Under the pieces are notes generated by a model, which ran no database searches, was not told the origin of the DNA, and saw only the letters and a list, made by a program, of their open reading frames with translations. This document shows, piece by piece, positions 44,701 to 59,591 of a stretch of DNA of 64,000 bases. Origin of the DNA: Bagarius yarrelli (lineage: Eukaryota > Chordata > Actinopteri > Siluriformes > Sisoridae); contig VCAZ01000063.1 in NCBI GenBank assembly GCA_005784505.1, positions 1,873,001-1,937,000 on the forward strand, given 5' to 3'. How positions within the stretch are numbered: position 1 is the stretch's first letter; each line of letters begins with the position of its first letter. A program made the translations under genes and the position numbers.

Positions 44701-47700
44701 CTAATCAGTTTCATGCTACATTTAGGTAAGTAGATACTTCCCGACCGTTGAAAAAGCACATAATACAGAAATCAGTCAAATCAATCAAGTCCAACGGGTT
44801 CAAAAGTAGTTTTTACACACTGGAAGTTAATCATTTATTGTATTTACTGTCAAATTCATTTATTTAATCTATTTAATATTGGGGTCATCCAAGTAATTTG
44901 TAATATTTGAACACAATAGTTCTGGTAATTAATTACTTTTGTAATGATGTAACTCAGTTATTATTTGTGAAAATAACTAGTGACTATAACTAATTACTGC
45001 TGCTGACTGTTGAATGACTACCCTACATGTGTTTGTTTTCCTGTTACACATAATTCTTAAGAAAAAAATGTTTTTTTCTTTTGGTAAAATACAATATAAA
45101 ATAAATAAATAAAAATGGATCGATTTTGTCTGAGAGCAAGCAGTAAACTGAAGGTGTGTGAGGTTTTCATGTTCTTGTCTGATGTTGTTCTTGTTTCATG
45201 TTTATTGTTTTATGTCTAAGCTAAGGTATGCTATGCTAGCTAGTTAAGCTAGCCTAGGCAGTCTGTTTTGTTTCCTTCTTGTTTTGTCTTCCTGTTATGT
45301 GCTTCCCTGTGTCCTTGTGTCTTGCTTTCATTGGTTTGTTTTGTCATGTGTTGTTCATTGGTTCAGGTGTGTCTTATGTTTATTTTATGTTAATGCGTTC
45401 CTTGTGTATTTATAGCCATTGTGTTTGCCCTGTCTTTCGTGGATTATTGTTTACTGTCTGTGTATGTACCACTTTGGTGACTTCTTGTCGATGCCAAGTT
45501 CTATGCTAGTGTTAAGTCTAGCCTAGTTTGTTGTTTGTCTGGTGTTCACATTGTAAATAAACTGCACCTTGGGTTCAATACATCTCGCCTCAGTGGCATC
45601 CACGTTACAAGGTGTTGGAGAAAAGGCAAAATTATAACTTAGTGTACATCTTTTGTGTAGCAAAGAATAAGACTATCTGGGAGACTTGGAAGCATTTGTG
45701 CTATGAAGTAGAACTATTGTAAATACAAATGAAATGGTTGTAAAAACCCAAATACTCCCATGTCTTCTCTCTTACTCTGTCTCATTACCCAGTGAGATCT
45801 TCTCTCCAGAATCAGCGGGCAGCACAAAGATCAGCAAAGTCATGGAGGAGAGCAGAACGCAAGGAACCAGGAGGTTCAGGGCATAGTAGAGGGTTCGTCT
45901 GCGAATGGTTATCACGAACGTCACATCCGGGTATGGCTCCTTACAACAGTCATAAAAAACTTCATTCCTTGTGCCAGGCACACCTGAGGGGTTTTTAGAA
46001 AAAACAATACTAAAGCATAAATGATCACAAATAAGAGCTTATAATAAAAGGACAGAAATTGTGAGGTTTTAAGAAAATCTAAATGAATCGGTTGAAAAGG
46101 CACCAAGGCATCAGCTTCTTCAAGAAAAGTGCTGTTTCTACTGTGTGTGTTTGCATACATGACACTTTGTACAGAAATACTTTTAATACCAATAATTGGA
46201 CAAAAAACCTTAAGAAATACAATTAGGGTTAGTATTTATTTTGAATTGAATTAAGAAATGTACTTTAGATTTACTCCTACATAGGTAATTAATTTAGTTA
46301 AACATAATCCCGTTGTCTGGTAGACCAGATGGAAAATGGATGCAATAGGAATGTGTCAGTACGACTGGACTACAGTCATTCTTTATTTCGGTGCCTCGGA
46401 GAGGATCTGAAAAGGGAAACTTTAATCACACATTAATCCTATTATTATTGAGACATTTTACTCCGTAACCGTTGACCACTGCAAACAACATAGCAATAAG
46501 CTCTCCATAATAAATGCATCCACAGATTGTTTTAATTTCGAACACAAATTTGTTTAATGCTACAGTCCAAACATAATTACCAAAACTAGGACTAGTTTTT
46601 AAAATTTTGTCTTTCGACGGTCTTTTCCAGTTTTCTATAAATCAACTAACTCAAATTATTTAAATAGTGCAACTAACAAAAAAACATTACAACCAACAGT
46701 CATTTAAACAGTTTCTTTTACTGCAAAACAATAATGAAAATAACACTAAATCTCTTCTGTCATGACCTAAAAAGATTTATGCTTGTTATTATATCTGTCT
46801 GAATTATTCATGTTAAGATCAGTCAGTCGTCTCTTGCAGAGTTTGCGGCTTGCTTACTGCGGCTCAGTTTCTTTCACATGCAAAGAAGCTGAATCACATT
46901 AACCTGGTTTTAGCATCTCATCATCAAGTTTCATCTGATTCCATGATTTCCTGTAAGGTTTGATTGCTTGACGTCTGAAACAGACCTCCATCTCATATTA
47001 TAAACATTGGGCTGTGTACACACACTGTTTCCAAATCCTGAAGTTCTCCTCAGAAATACTGCTGAACGCTCTTTCCTCTTATAGACACTGAAAGCAGTCT
47101 ACTGTACTCTACACCACATACCTGCATATCACACTTTCACACAAACCCCAAAACCGACATTTTTTCAAGTCTTTTAGAACTGATTAAGTACATTGTGTAT
47201 TTGTGTATGATTTGGAAGGGTATCGAGAGATTAAGTGACCACTTCGTCCTGTACAGAGTCACATAAGGACATGCATACTACATTACACTTACATTAGCAC
47301 ACCCATTTATACTTAAGGGCAACTGATCATATCCAGGTCAGTTATTGGCATGAGCTTTAAATTTTAGTTATGTGGGTGGGGGACCACAGAGAATTTAAAG
47401 TGGGTTTACTGTGTTTTTAGTAAGCAAAAAACTAACATATTATTTTTTTAAGCTATTTAAATAGAGGCAGGTGGACCAGAAAAGCCTTTAACCGGAATTA
47501 AACCCAGGCCCTATGGAGCAGAACATATGCGCCGGCACCTTCACCTACTACACAAAGGCAATAACCCAGCATGTACATTTTGTACAAATATACATTTTAT
47601 GCTTTTTTCCCTTTAGATAGGTGGGCTAACTATATGGCAGGGTAACACCTCACCTTTTCTACAAAGTCCTTATACACAAGGGAAGCATGCAGAGAAACTC

Positions 47701-48604
47701 TGTGCCAACTGTAATGCAACCTGCTGCAGCAGCGTGCCGCCTGCAAACACATTTATCATCTCACTTTACTTGCACTGTCAAAACGTTCAGTAAGTTATCG
47801 ACTTCACTACCATATGGAAATAATTCTTCTCAAGCTCTTGTATAGTTGTGTAACTATGGTGTAACTATACGCTTAGTTTTTAATTAAAGCAACAAAGAAT
47901 TTTATTTACTCCTGATGCTACAGTAATAAAGTACAAGCCAAAAGCAAAGCATCAAAGGAGTCTATTCTGTGTTAGTAAATGAAGGTAGAAATTTACATGT
48001 CACTATTTCAGCAATTCAAGGCATCAGCTTTTGCTGTCAAATTCTATCACTTATTAGTCATAGAGAGACAGATTGTTCTGAAAACCTCAAGACTGATTAG
48101 TTGTGCAGGCGGTGCATGCAGAAAGCAAGGCCTAATTGCAGTATATTGCTAAGTTTTCTTATTTCTAAATAGATTCAGAATGATGTAAACCGATAAATCA
48201 TACTACATCCGCGTGCAAATCAGACAGATGTTTAATGTCACTTTAAAGTAAAACATCCTATATAAGTCATGTCAATTAACTGGGGCTGTCCAATCTGTTC
48301 GGTGATATTCAATGTCAGAATAAGAGTCACCATGCTGCATCTCTACTTACCTACTAGGTCCCACTCTCCATTAGGCATGTAGCCAGAAATATCAGCATCG
48401 GTCATCTGGAGGTCCAAAAGCCAGCCGTCAAAAGTCCAGGAGCCGAATTTCATTTCACATTTTTGGATGTCAAAAGGAAACCAGCGAACATCCACATTAC
48501 AGGTGCTCATGAAGATACCTGAAAAATGTGTGGGTAAGCAGATATATGAATGTTATTGTTTATACTGATATCATTTATCATATGCGTTTATCATTTATCA
48601 TATG

Positions 48605-48646
<42 letters not shown>

Positions 48647-51600
48647 TGTGTGTGTGTCCTATGTCTAGTGTATTCTACTTTAAGAAGGAACCAAAATAAT
48701 TTTAAAAAATCTTCACATTAAACTATTATAGAATTTGCAGGACTCCTTGATTGGTTTTCCCTCTTATTTGGTCTATTTTTTATTTATGCTCTACGTCAAA
48801 TTTGTAATTTTTTATATTTAATTAAATTTGTCGGTATAAACACTTTATTTAACACTGTTGGTTAAATAAAAAGTTAAAGCAAAGAAAATTTTTCTTTTGC
48901 ATTTTTAAACAATGTTCTAAAATTTGGGGAAATTGAGTTATTAGAATTGAGCAGAATTATTTCTGCCTTTTAGATAATTTTTGATATATCATATGTAATT
49001 ACATAAAATACAGCAAATAAAGCTTTGTTTCAAATAAAGAATAAAAAAATATCTATGTTTCAATGGTGAAGTTAATCATAGTACTTAGTTTATTGTTTTA
49101 TTGTTTTAATGATTTTTGGCTTTAAGAATCCATCAAGTTTTGCACCAAAATCTCTCTTCTGTTAATTAAAATATGCAGATCTAAATTCCATAAATTGACG
49201 GAGTTACACGCTGTACATTTCTACTGAAATCAATGAGGTAACCATGGATCACTATGGTAACTATAAATTATTGTCATTTATCTTTAATTCAATGATTCTG
49301 CATCATTTCTTCTATAGCAATTCACAGTGAAGGACAAAGTCTTGCGGAACACTTTGCAAAACAGTGAAACTTGCAGGGATCTTGTGGTACAAAATTCTGC
49401 TTTATCCCCCTTCTGCCCTGACCTTGAACCCAGTGCCTTCTCTCTCTTCCATCACTTGACAGGCATTTCAAAGATAATGAGAGATTAGAGAGGAGGAACC
49501 TTTTCTTTCCTTAAGAGCCAGAAAGAAGGCTTCTTGAAAGACAGTCTCTACCAGCTCATCCAGCATTCGTCGCTGTAACTTGGAAGTTGTAGTTCAGGCA
49601 GTCACCGTTTGCATAAAATGAAAGTATTGCAGTGTTAATAAAAAACGGTAGTGAGCACACTTAAAGAATGAGCGCTCTGCCAGAGGCGCTAACAGCACTG
49701 CATCACTACACAAGGAGGACAGCAACTCAGTAAAACTGTAAGTTTATCCAAAACTAATAAACTTTAAGCAGAAACAAAATGCTGTCAGACTCATAACCAA
49801 AAAAAAGGCAGTATAGATCAGACCTGCCCTATCTAGCACAACAACCCCCAATCATCTGTAATCAGTATTTTAAACTCTGCAATCACCTGCAGCAGTTCAT
49901 ACCAGGAGAATGGTTGGTTCTGAACCCAGACTGCAACTGAAGAAAACTGGATGTTTTATTAAGCTTTGTAGAGATAGAAAGAATGGAAAGTTGGGGATAT
50001 ATCTGCAAAGGGACGCTGATATGATTGATTGTACAGATTTCTGACCATCAGATATAGTATACGTAGTTGTGGTTAAATATTCAATCACTACTTTTCTGTT
50101 TTTCTGCTGTGGTTCTCATAGAGCGGTTGCTAAGTGATCAGCATCCGACTGGACACTATCACTCAGAGACCAAGCATCTGTCTGCTTCATTTTAATAATC
50201 AATTTCCCATGTTTGTGGATGCATGGAGAGTAAATGAAGATGAGGAGAATTGTCGAGTGGCAGTGCAGAGGAAGCAAAGGAGAAAAAGGAAAGCTTTGCA
50301 GAGAGACACAGCAACGTGGGTTAAATGGGTTGCTGATGATATAATATGGATATACTGAAAGCAGCTAAACAGAGGTCTGACTTTGTTCAAGAAAAAAAGG
50401 ATAGGACAATTATAAATAGCAGTCCAACATATAATATGATACATATAATAGGTCTTTATTATGTAATGCCAGGCTTAGTTAAGTAAAAAAGTCATTCTTT
50501 GGCTCTTGACATATCTGGTACATCTGGCCCTTAAAAGACAGTGACTAAGAGACTTTAGCTGCATGAATGTCCTTTTCTCCCTGTTGGCTGACAACTAAAT
50601 GATTTTAAAGAAAAACTTTGATGCTAGCCAAGCCGAACATATCAGTTTTGTAGTTTTAGTGCACGATTGTTGAGGAAAATAACCATCAAATATTATTTTA
50701 TAGAGAAATAAATTTTAACAAAGATCAAAACCTCAATCTATTTCCCCTATCACAGCTCAGTGGTGGCTGCCTGTGCCAACTAGTGTGCGTTCCTCTCATC
50801 ATTCAATAAGATGTCTTTTTAAACTTTCTCCAATGTCTTAAATATATTTTTATCTTATACAGTTTTTTCAAGAATTTAACCACAAATTCTCCAAAGCCAA
50901 AAAAGCTTTAGTGCATTTCACAGGTATCTCATCATTGTGGTTACCGTGGGAACTGGCTACCTGAAATCAGAGGCCAATCACTGAAACAAGTTCATGAGCT
51001 GGAAATAATGCAGTTATGTGGATTTCTCAAGCTGGAGCCATTACCAAGATGGAATGTCAGGAAGGTTTGCAGGAATGTGCCAGGGTTGATAGATTACCAT
51101 TTTAAAAGTGTACTGCAGCTACAGGACTGACGGTATCTGTTGGTAATTTCTGGTGACTCTTATTTCATTCATTTCAAATGTTTCTAAAATGAGACCATTT
51201 AATTTAAGTTACCATTTATGTTTTCGAGACTATCGAATTTTAAATTAGATTTATCTTCATATGTCTTAACTGTTTTTAGCTACTTGCACTGAAGTAAATA
51301 GTGGCTTTGCAAAGAAAACAATGTCGAATCTCATTTTAATGATCAGGTTATTATAAGATTATCATTAAACTAAATATCATTAAATAAAAAGGTTTTTTTC
51401 ACTTTTAAAAATATTACATATTGTTACTACTGATTGTTAAACTGTACAATAACAAATTTTTTTTTTTATTTGATTGTGTATTTACTCTTTTAGTTTTTCA
51501 AATTCATGAAGATTGTCTTAAATCATATTTGCTTCATATTTGCACATTTTCTTGCTCTCTCTTCTCTTCTTTCTCTTAGCTTATCTTATCCGATAGGATG

Positions 51601-54600
51601 AGATGAGATAATCACGTTATACCATTATTACAATATTATAAAGAAATTATAATCCAAAATTATAATGATGGAATAAAGGACTTAAAGAATATTAACTGTT
51701 TATATAAGTACAATTTCATAAATTACCAATAATATTACAAACCCCCACTTGCCCAGAACCTCCTGTTCTTTACTACACTCAAATATTCGGATTATATATT
51801 CGTGTTGCATTTCATTAAACAGACATTTATAATCTTGTTTATCTTATAATAAGAATAGACTAAACCAATTATAATATTATTATCATTTTAATTTACACTT
51901 TAAAGATTAGAAAACCCCCACACTTCTGATAAAGGAACTTAGCCTGTCCTGTGCTATTTGCTAACGAAAACTTCAACACCAAACATTGCATTCGTTGTAA
52001 TTGAAGCCATACACCAATGTTATGTTTTAAAATGTTTCTTACAAATATCTTTTAGTAATTATTATGTTTAAGATTATGTTTGGTGTTAGCTTACATGTAT
52101 GTATTCTATCCCTATTTGATGTCTTTTTCTAATAGTGCTTCTGTTAGCAGTCCTAAACAGCAGACAACTTTCTTGGGCCTGTCTGCAATACAATGAAACA
52201 AAAAGTATTCTTACAAGTGTTCTTAAAACTTTTAATACTTTATAAACGGTTCAAATGTATTTTTCAATGGTTTGTGTTTAAAACACTCAATTCATTTCAT
52301 TTGAACACTGTAAAGGGGTTCTTGCTAGACTATTGGCCTGTTATTTTCTTTTCAGATATTAGCCTCGAATCATCTCAGCTATCATCATCTCATAAAATAA
52401 AGTATAGATACATTTGCATGTATTAAATTTGTTTTTTATCTTGCAGTGTATGTGTGTGTGTGCATGTTTCTGTATTACAGCAAATAACACAGTAGAGAAA
52501 AACACAAATGTGTACGATTGATCTACTTTCTGATCTGATTTTACCTGGGGGCAGGTAGGAGCAGTATCCGCTGGAATTCACCAGCACGTTGGTCTTAAAG
52601 GTTGAGTCAAAGTCATCATCAGCACTGTGGGGAATCAGAGAACCTAAATTTAATTTCATAATAAACTTATATTTACATCAGCACAGCTCAGTGTTTGTCC
52701 TGCTGTCCCCCTCGTTAAAGATCAAATATGTTTGCCAGTGCTGCAGTTCAACCATAGAGAAACCGTACATACGCTTGTAAACAGCTGTGTTTTACGCTCT
52801 AATCTATCTGTTCACCGCATTGGGACATATTTTTTTCTGCTGGCTAAACTTTCTCTTATATCAGCACACATTTAATGATTTTTTTTATTGAACTCTGATA
52901 ATCTGGGAAATGCAGTTTGAGCTTGGCCACAACAGGGAAATAAGCACAGGTGGTTTTATTGTACCCTGTTGTGCACTTTAGTTACTACAATAAATAAATA
53001 TAAAAATTAACAGCCAATTTGTAATGATAAATCTGCATCTAAATGGGTAAGAAAATGCAAATAGAACATTGTGTTGACAGGTTTCCTATCTGAACATGTT
53101 AGCTGTCAAATTACCAGTGGATGTGATTTTGCCAAGTAGGATGTAATTTTGGATTATTAACATTCTTGGCTTATCCTGGATCAACATTTCAATCAACCAA
53201 TCATAACCATCTGATGTCATCAGTGTGTGTCAACCAAACCCACCTTATTTCATTTTTTACCCTTCTTTTTCCAGCCTCAGAAAGGTAAGTTATTTTCTGT
53301 ATCTTTGTTTTGACCTTCTTTGTGAACCAAAATGTAATATTATAAATGAATATATGAAATAAAAACATGAAATATTTAAATGACATATGTGACACATTAC
53401 ATGCTGTACTAAACAACTGTATACAACATGCATGTGCAGGTTAGTTAATGTGTGAACATTTCCAATACCTTCATGATCAAAACTAGATGTGTATGTGCAG
53501 TAAAATGTATTTAGGTGTGTGTGTGTGTGCATGAATAGAATGTAAATTCATACTTTTTTTTTTTAATTTATGGTTATAATAATATGGGTTGTTAAATAAC
53601 CCTGAACCCTGTTATAGTAATTATAGTAATTATAGTATAGTAATTATAGTAATAATGTTGCAATTTATTGTTCATTAATGATTGTTTATGATTTACTGTC
53701 TACATACACTCATGTTTATTTTGGATCATTATAATTAATATAGTCTAAATTCACTAATGTTCCTGGACTATCATTAATTATTTTAATTTATTCTGTTTAA
53801 TTTCATGTTGTGACCCAGGAAACATCACTGTCTCTAAATTGTTCCATAGCCAATAAACTATTTTTTAGTATTTACTCATTTTTTCTGTTTGTGGATTCAC
53901 AAGGGAAAGATTAAAAAAATAGATTGAGGCGTGTTTGGTCGACACACACTGATGACTAAAGGGTTGAATAAAATGTTGATTCAGAATCAACAAAGGGTGT
54001 TATTCCAGGAAATGCTAGCCTGATAATGTGCCAGACTGTAGGCTAATATAGGTTAGCTATCTTGAATGTGGGCTTATGAAACACCTAAATTTTGATACAG
54101 TCCCTCAATTTTGTAACTCGTTTTATAAATATAATTAACATTTCCTGAATTAGGCAGAAGCCCTTATCCAGATTGACTAACATTTATTCCATTTATTGAT
54201 GTATTGATTTGGACAATCTTACCTTTTAGCACAACTGACCCATGACTGTTCGTCTTTTACAATTAACACTTAGACACTGCAGTCTATTTTTTAAAATAAT
54301 TTTGTTATTTTATGCTTTTTACTTTATTTTATACTCAGACCCTGTGCCATGCCACAAAACATTGTCTGAACATATATTTCAGTCATATTACAGTTGCCTT
54401 TTATTATTTTGTAAGCCGTCTCTAGTCTCTAGACTTTGCAATACCCATAATCATTGGCTATCTATTTTTTATATATGGCACACAAAACACAGTATTTTTA
54501 AGCACCAGGAGACATGCTTTGCTGTCAGTATGAAGGTTTTGCTATGTGAGACTATGCTGTCTGTAACAACCTATTAATTTTTATAGTGTGCACTTTTTAT

Positions 54601-57600
54601 TTAGATAGTACCTGTTGTAAAGCAGGATGTCGGGCGTCCATATTTGATCAGTGGTAAAGCGAAGATTCTTTACCCCTGGATATTCTGATTGGTTCCACTG
54701 CAGATAATAATCATACCAATGCTGCGAAACATATAGTATATTAATTAACCACTTTATCAAAACATGTCTGCAGACTAATTCAACAGCATAGCCTAATGCA
54801 GCAAACTGAATGTCTAGGGTTTAAGTTACATGTGATCTGGTGTGAATATAATAACTACAATAAAAGAAGCAGGATTAACTACAGTATCAACTAGAAATTA
54901 AATCGAGTTGGAGTCCACATTCAAATTGAAGTGGAAAAACACTCAAAATTGAAGTGGAAAAACACACTACAAGTCAAAATGAGGCTCAGAAGTTTGTGTT
55001 TCCTCCACGTGCCTGTATGACCTCCCTACAACGCCTGGGCATGCTCCTGATGAGCACATGGAGGGCTGTGCGGCCCTCCAAAGAAATGCCACCCCACACC
55101 ATTACTGACCCACTGCCAAACCGGTCATGCTGGAGGATGTTGCAGGCAGCAGAACGTTCTCCATGGCGTCTCCAGACTCTGTCACGTCTGTCACATGTGC
55201 TCAGTGTGAACCTGCTTTCATCTGTGAAGAGCACAGGGCGCCAGTGGCGAATTTGCCAATCTTGGTGTTCTCTGGCAAATGCCAAACGTCCTGCACGGTG
55301 TTGGGCTGTAAGCCCTCATACCACCCTCATGGAGTCTGTTTCTGACCATTTGAGCAGACACAGGCACATTTGTGGCCTGCTGGAGGTCATTTTGCAGGGC
55401 TCTGGCAGTGCTCCTCCTGTTCCTCCTTGCACAAAGGCGGAGGTAGCGTCCCTGCTGCTGGGTTGTTGCCCTCCTACGGTCTCCTCCACGGCTCCTGATG
55501 TACTGGCCTGTCTCCTGGTAGCGCCTCTGGACACTACGCTGACAGACACAGCAAACCTTCTTGCCACAGCTCGCATTGATGGGCCATCCTGGATGAGCTG
55601 CACTACCTGAGCCACTTGTGTGGGTTGTAGACTCCGTCTCATGCTACCACTAGAGTGAAAGCACCGCCAGCATTCAAAAGTGCCCAAAACATCAGCCAGA
55701 AAGCATAGGAACTGAGAAGTGGTCTGTGGTCACCACCTGCAGAACCACTCCTTTATTGGGGGTGTCTTGCTAATTGCCTATAATTTCCACCTGTTGTCTA
55801 TTCCATTTGCACAACAGCATGTGAAATTGATTGTCAATCAGTGTTGCTTCCTAAGTGGGCAGTTTGATTTCACAGAAGTGTGATTGACTTGGAGTTACAT
55901 TGTGTTGTTTAAGTGTTCCCTTTATTTTTTTAAGCAGTGTATGTTATTCTAATGCCACAAACACTGGACAGGGACATGCATTCTCGTTCCTATAGCATTT
56001 TTGACGCAGCTTTAGTTCCCAAAGGTAAATGTCTCTGGGTTACATATGTAACAAAGGTTCCCCAATTGAATGAGGCGTTGTGTCTCCAGCCATACTTCAT
56101 CATTCCTTGTCAGTGCTACTTCAGACTTCGATGCGTACCTAGTATGCTGTTGAATGTGTCTTTATGCTTCCTGGTTGCTTATATTATTCACCATGATGTG
56201 TCATTCTTCTATTGGAGTGATTAGACACATGCCTTGGACCAAGGTCACGAAGATGTGATGCTTAATTGCAGAAAGATCGACCAACCAAACTCGGACCAAA
56301 ATTTCTTACAGAACAATTACAGAATTACTGTGAGCCCTCAAGGTCAGTGTCAATCAGTGAAATAAAAAGTAAAAGTAAAAGAGTGAAAAAAAACCACTGT
56401 GAGCCCTTAAGGTCAAATTAAAGCAGTGGAACAAAAAAGATAAAAGAAAGTAAAAGAGTGAAAAAACCACTGTAAGCCCTTAAGGTCAAGGTCAAGCAGT
56501 GGAACAAAAAATATAAAAAAGTGAAAGAAAAAAAAAGAAAGATAGACGTTCCCTTAGTATTTCCAATGCAGCTTTTCATTCCATAAGGAAACCATTGTTT
56601 CATATGTAAACTAGAGTATCAAAACTCCACAGTTGCCATTCCCCTACCATCTCCTAATACGCGCCTTTTACTGTGCTAATTCGTTATTAGATTTGGATTT
56701 TCCTCATCAACCTGATGGCAGATTTGATGACTCAGCATATATTTTTTTTGAAGCTGGTGAAGCTGCTTGATAAATGCACATTACTGCCCACCTAGAGGAA
56801 GCCATAGAGGTTACTGAGTGGTGTTTAATGAAAGGAGGCTTATTATAACTAAAAATCAATTATGCCTGAAATAGATTTCCTTGATCGATAGGCTAACCTG
56901 TCTTTAGACCCTAAGGCACTTTTATAGTGCACCCAAAGCACATAGACAGTTTGTCAGTCACCCACTACAGACCCTTAGCTGACTCTGTAAAATCTCTGAA
57001 AACATTATTCAGAATAAATAGTGAAAGTGGAAGACAGCACAAACAAACTCATAAAAACACATACAACAGTCAGTGCAGGCTGACAAACATGTCTCACCGT
57101 AAGCACTAAAGGTCCCCAGAGTTGTATCCCAAGCCCTTGCTCTACACCATTTCCAACCACCAAGTATCAAGTTTGCAGACTACACTGTTTTGGTGGTCTT
57201 TTATAACAAATAGGCGTACTTGTCGAAACAACCTCCTTTTAAACACCATTAGTCAAAAGCGCAGTTAACCGTGAACTTTCCTAGTGAGATGGACCTTCTA
57301 GCACTTTCATTACCCTGGATGCTTAAAAGACTTTAAACAGCCCTGTAAAAGATAAGGAACTTTTACACCTTTATCGAGAACATCTTGATGGGAAGCATCA
57401 CAGATAGGTACAACACCAAGCAGGATGTAAAGCTTTCCAGACAGTTATGAAATCGGTAAAGCATTAGACCCAACCCTCTTAACCTGCCATATATCTACAG
57501 TACGTGCTACTGGACCAGTGCCAGAGAAATCCTTAAACAATGGACTCTTCTTGATAAATGATGAGGAGTTTTGTCTTTCAGAACATATGGGCCACCCACA

Positions 57601-59531
57601 CCTCGTACATATATATGTCAACCCAACTACATTAGATGTACGTGATGTTGCACAGCTTCTCTTTGACAAAAAAGCTGCACTTCAGTCAAATATAGCTACC
57701 AACAGCTGCTAATTGTGCACACTAGTAAATTCTGATTTATGTAAATTCTATTTTTACAACACACACTTATGAAGAGCATGTAACTGTGCACTATGCTGAA
57801 TATGATGAGTCTGAACAATTCAACCCCTATATTTCATCCTACACTTTACAGTGTACTTCATGAATGTAAACACTTCCAAAGATCAGATTTTTATAGCTTA
57901 GCTCTGTAGCCAAGCATGACACCCGGCAGTTTTCTAAAACTACTTCAGATGTCTGTAAGGTTTGTAATATAAAAAAGGGCAGAGGCGAAGAGCTCTGTTG
58001 ATTTTTTTATATGATATTATAATTTTATAGCAATGTAATTTATAGTAAATCATCCCAGTGATTATGTTAAACAATTCTGCACAATTTTTAAAAGAAGTAG
58101 TGCATTTTGTATCTTGGCCAGAAAATAACCAGAGAATAAAACATAAACCAATATGTGTAATTCATTATACTGAGCTGTTTAGTTGTTTTAAATACATTAA
58201 AAAAAGTCATCCTTGTTAGAAGCCTAACATTATGGAGATATTAACCAATAAGGATTCCTACATTTTAAAGCCTGGTTTAATCATAGCATTTTATTGGCTT
58301 ATGTACCTTACATTAACAATAATGTTAAATTTAAAGTAAAATTTATTCTAATCTAATCTAATCTAATCCAAGTATTGTGTTTCTTTAATTTTTATTGCAT
58401 TTTTATGACATTTTATTTCTCTAGCACTTTTAACAGTAGACATTGTCTCAAATCAGCTTTACAAAAATACCAAATTCAGATTAAAAATTGCTGACAATTG
58501 TTCAAGTTTATTAATTTTCTTTTTATTGAAACAATAGGCTGAACCAGAAAGATGCTGTGTTATGGGTTTTATGGACACTGGACATTTTAATAACTTTTTT
58601 CATTTGTACTGAATTAGACTTCCAGGATCAGCATAATGTGGCATTATAGTCAATAAAGAATAAATGTTAGGGCTCAGGCTTACCATGTTAAGCCAAATAT
58701 TGGTGGTGAGAACCTGATTTTTTTCATCCTGGAAAAACAAAAAAAAATAAGAGAAAAACAGTTAATTTTTATATTTGGGAAACCTACAAAACAAAGATAT
58801 ACAGCCGATTATTATCTACAGTATATTTAATACTAAAAAGATTCACTTAAGGTTCGCCAATCCAAACTCTGGCCAATTTTTTTTTTTTGCAGAACAATTA
58901 CAAAACCACTTTGAGCCCTCAAGGTCAATGTCAAGGAGTGGAACATAAAAAAGAAAGTTATTAGTCATTTTACACCACCAGAGGACAAGTTTTTATTGTA
59001 ATTATATAGACCTAAAGTAATAAATAGGGTGTTTTGCATATACACTCAACAGCCAAAAATTGGTGGACACCTGACCATCAAACCTCCATAAGCGTGCCTT
59101 CCCTAAATTGTTGCCACAAACTCACAAAATCCAGTGTCACAAGTCACAAAATATCTTTCTAGAATGTCTTTGTATGTCTCAGCTTTACGTTTTTCCTTCT
59201 CCGGAACTAAATGACCCAAACATTTCAGCCCAAATTGCCCTGTACACAAACTTTAGGATGAACTGAAACACAGCCTGAACCCCAGACCCTTTTACCTAAC
59301 ATTAATGTCCGATCTCACTAATTCTACTGTGACTGAATAATCGAATCACCACAGTCACATGACACAATCTAGTGGAAAATCTGCATAGAAGACTGGAGGT
59401 TATTATAGGAGGAGGAGTGATGTTCAGGGGTCTAGTAAAGAATTGATGAGTTAAACTATCTGTTATCCCAAATATTTAACCCAAAATAAATCAAATAACA
59501 TATATGAGAAACAGAAAGAGAGAGAGAGATG

Positions 59532-59591
<60 letters not shown>

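Noticed and set aside
45792..45998. 68-codon plus-strand open frame
   Set aside because: Antisense shadow of receptor exon 7.
54954..55610. 218-codon plus-strand open frame
   Set aside because: It is the antisense of the Tc1-like transposase relic.
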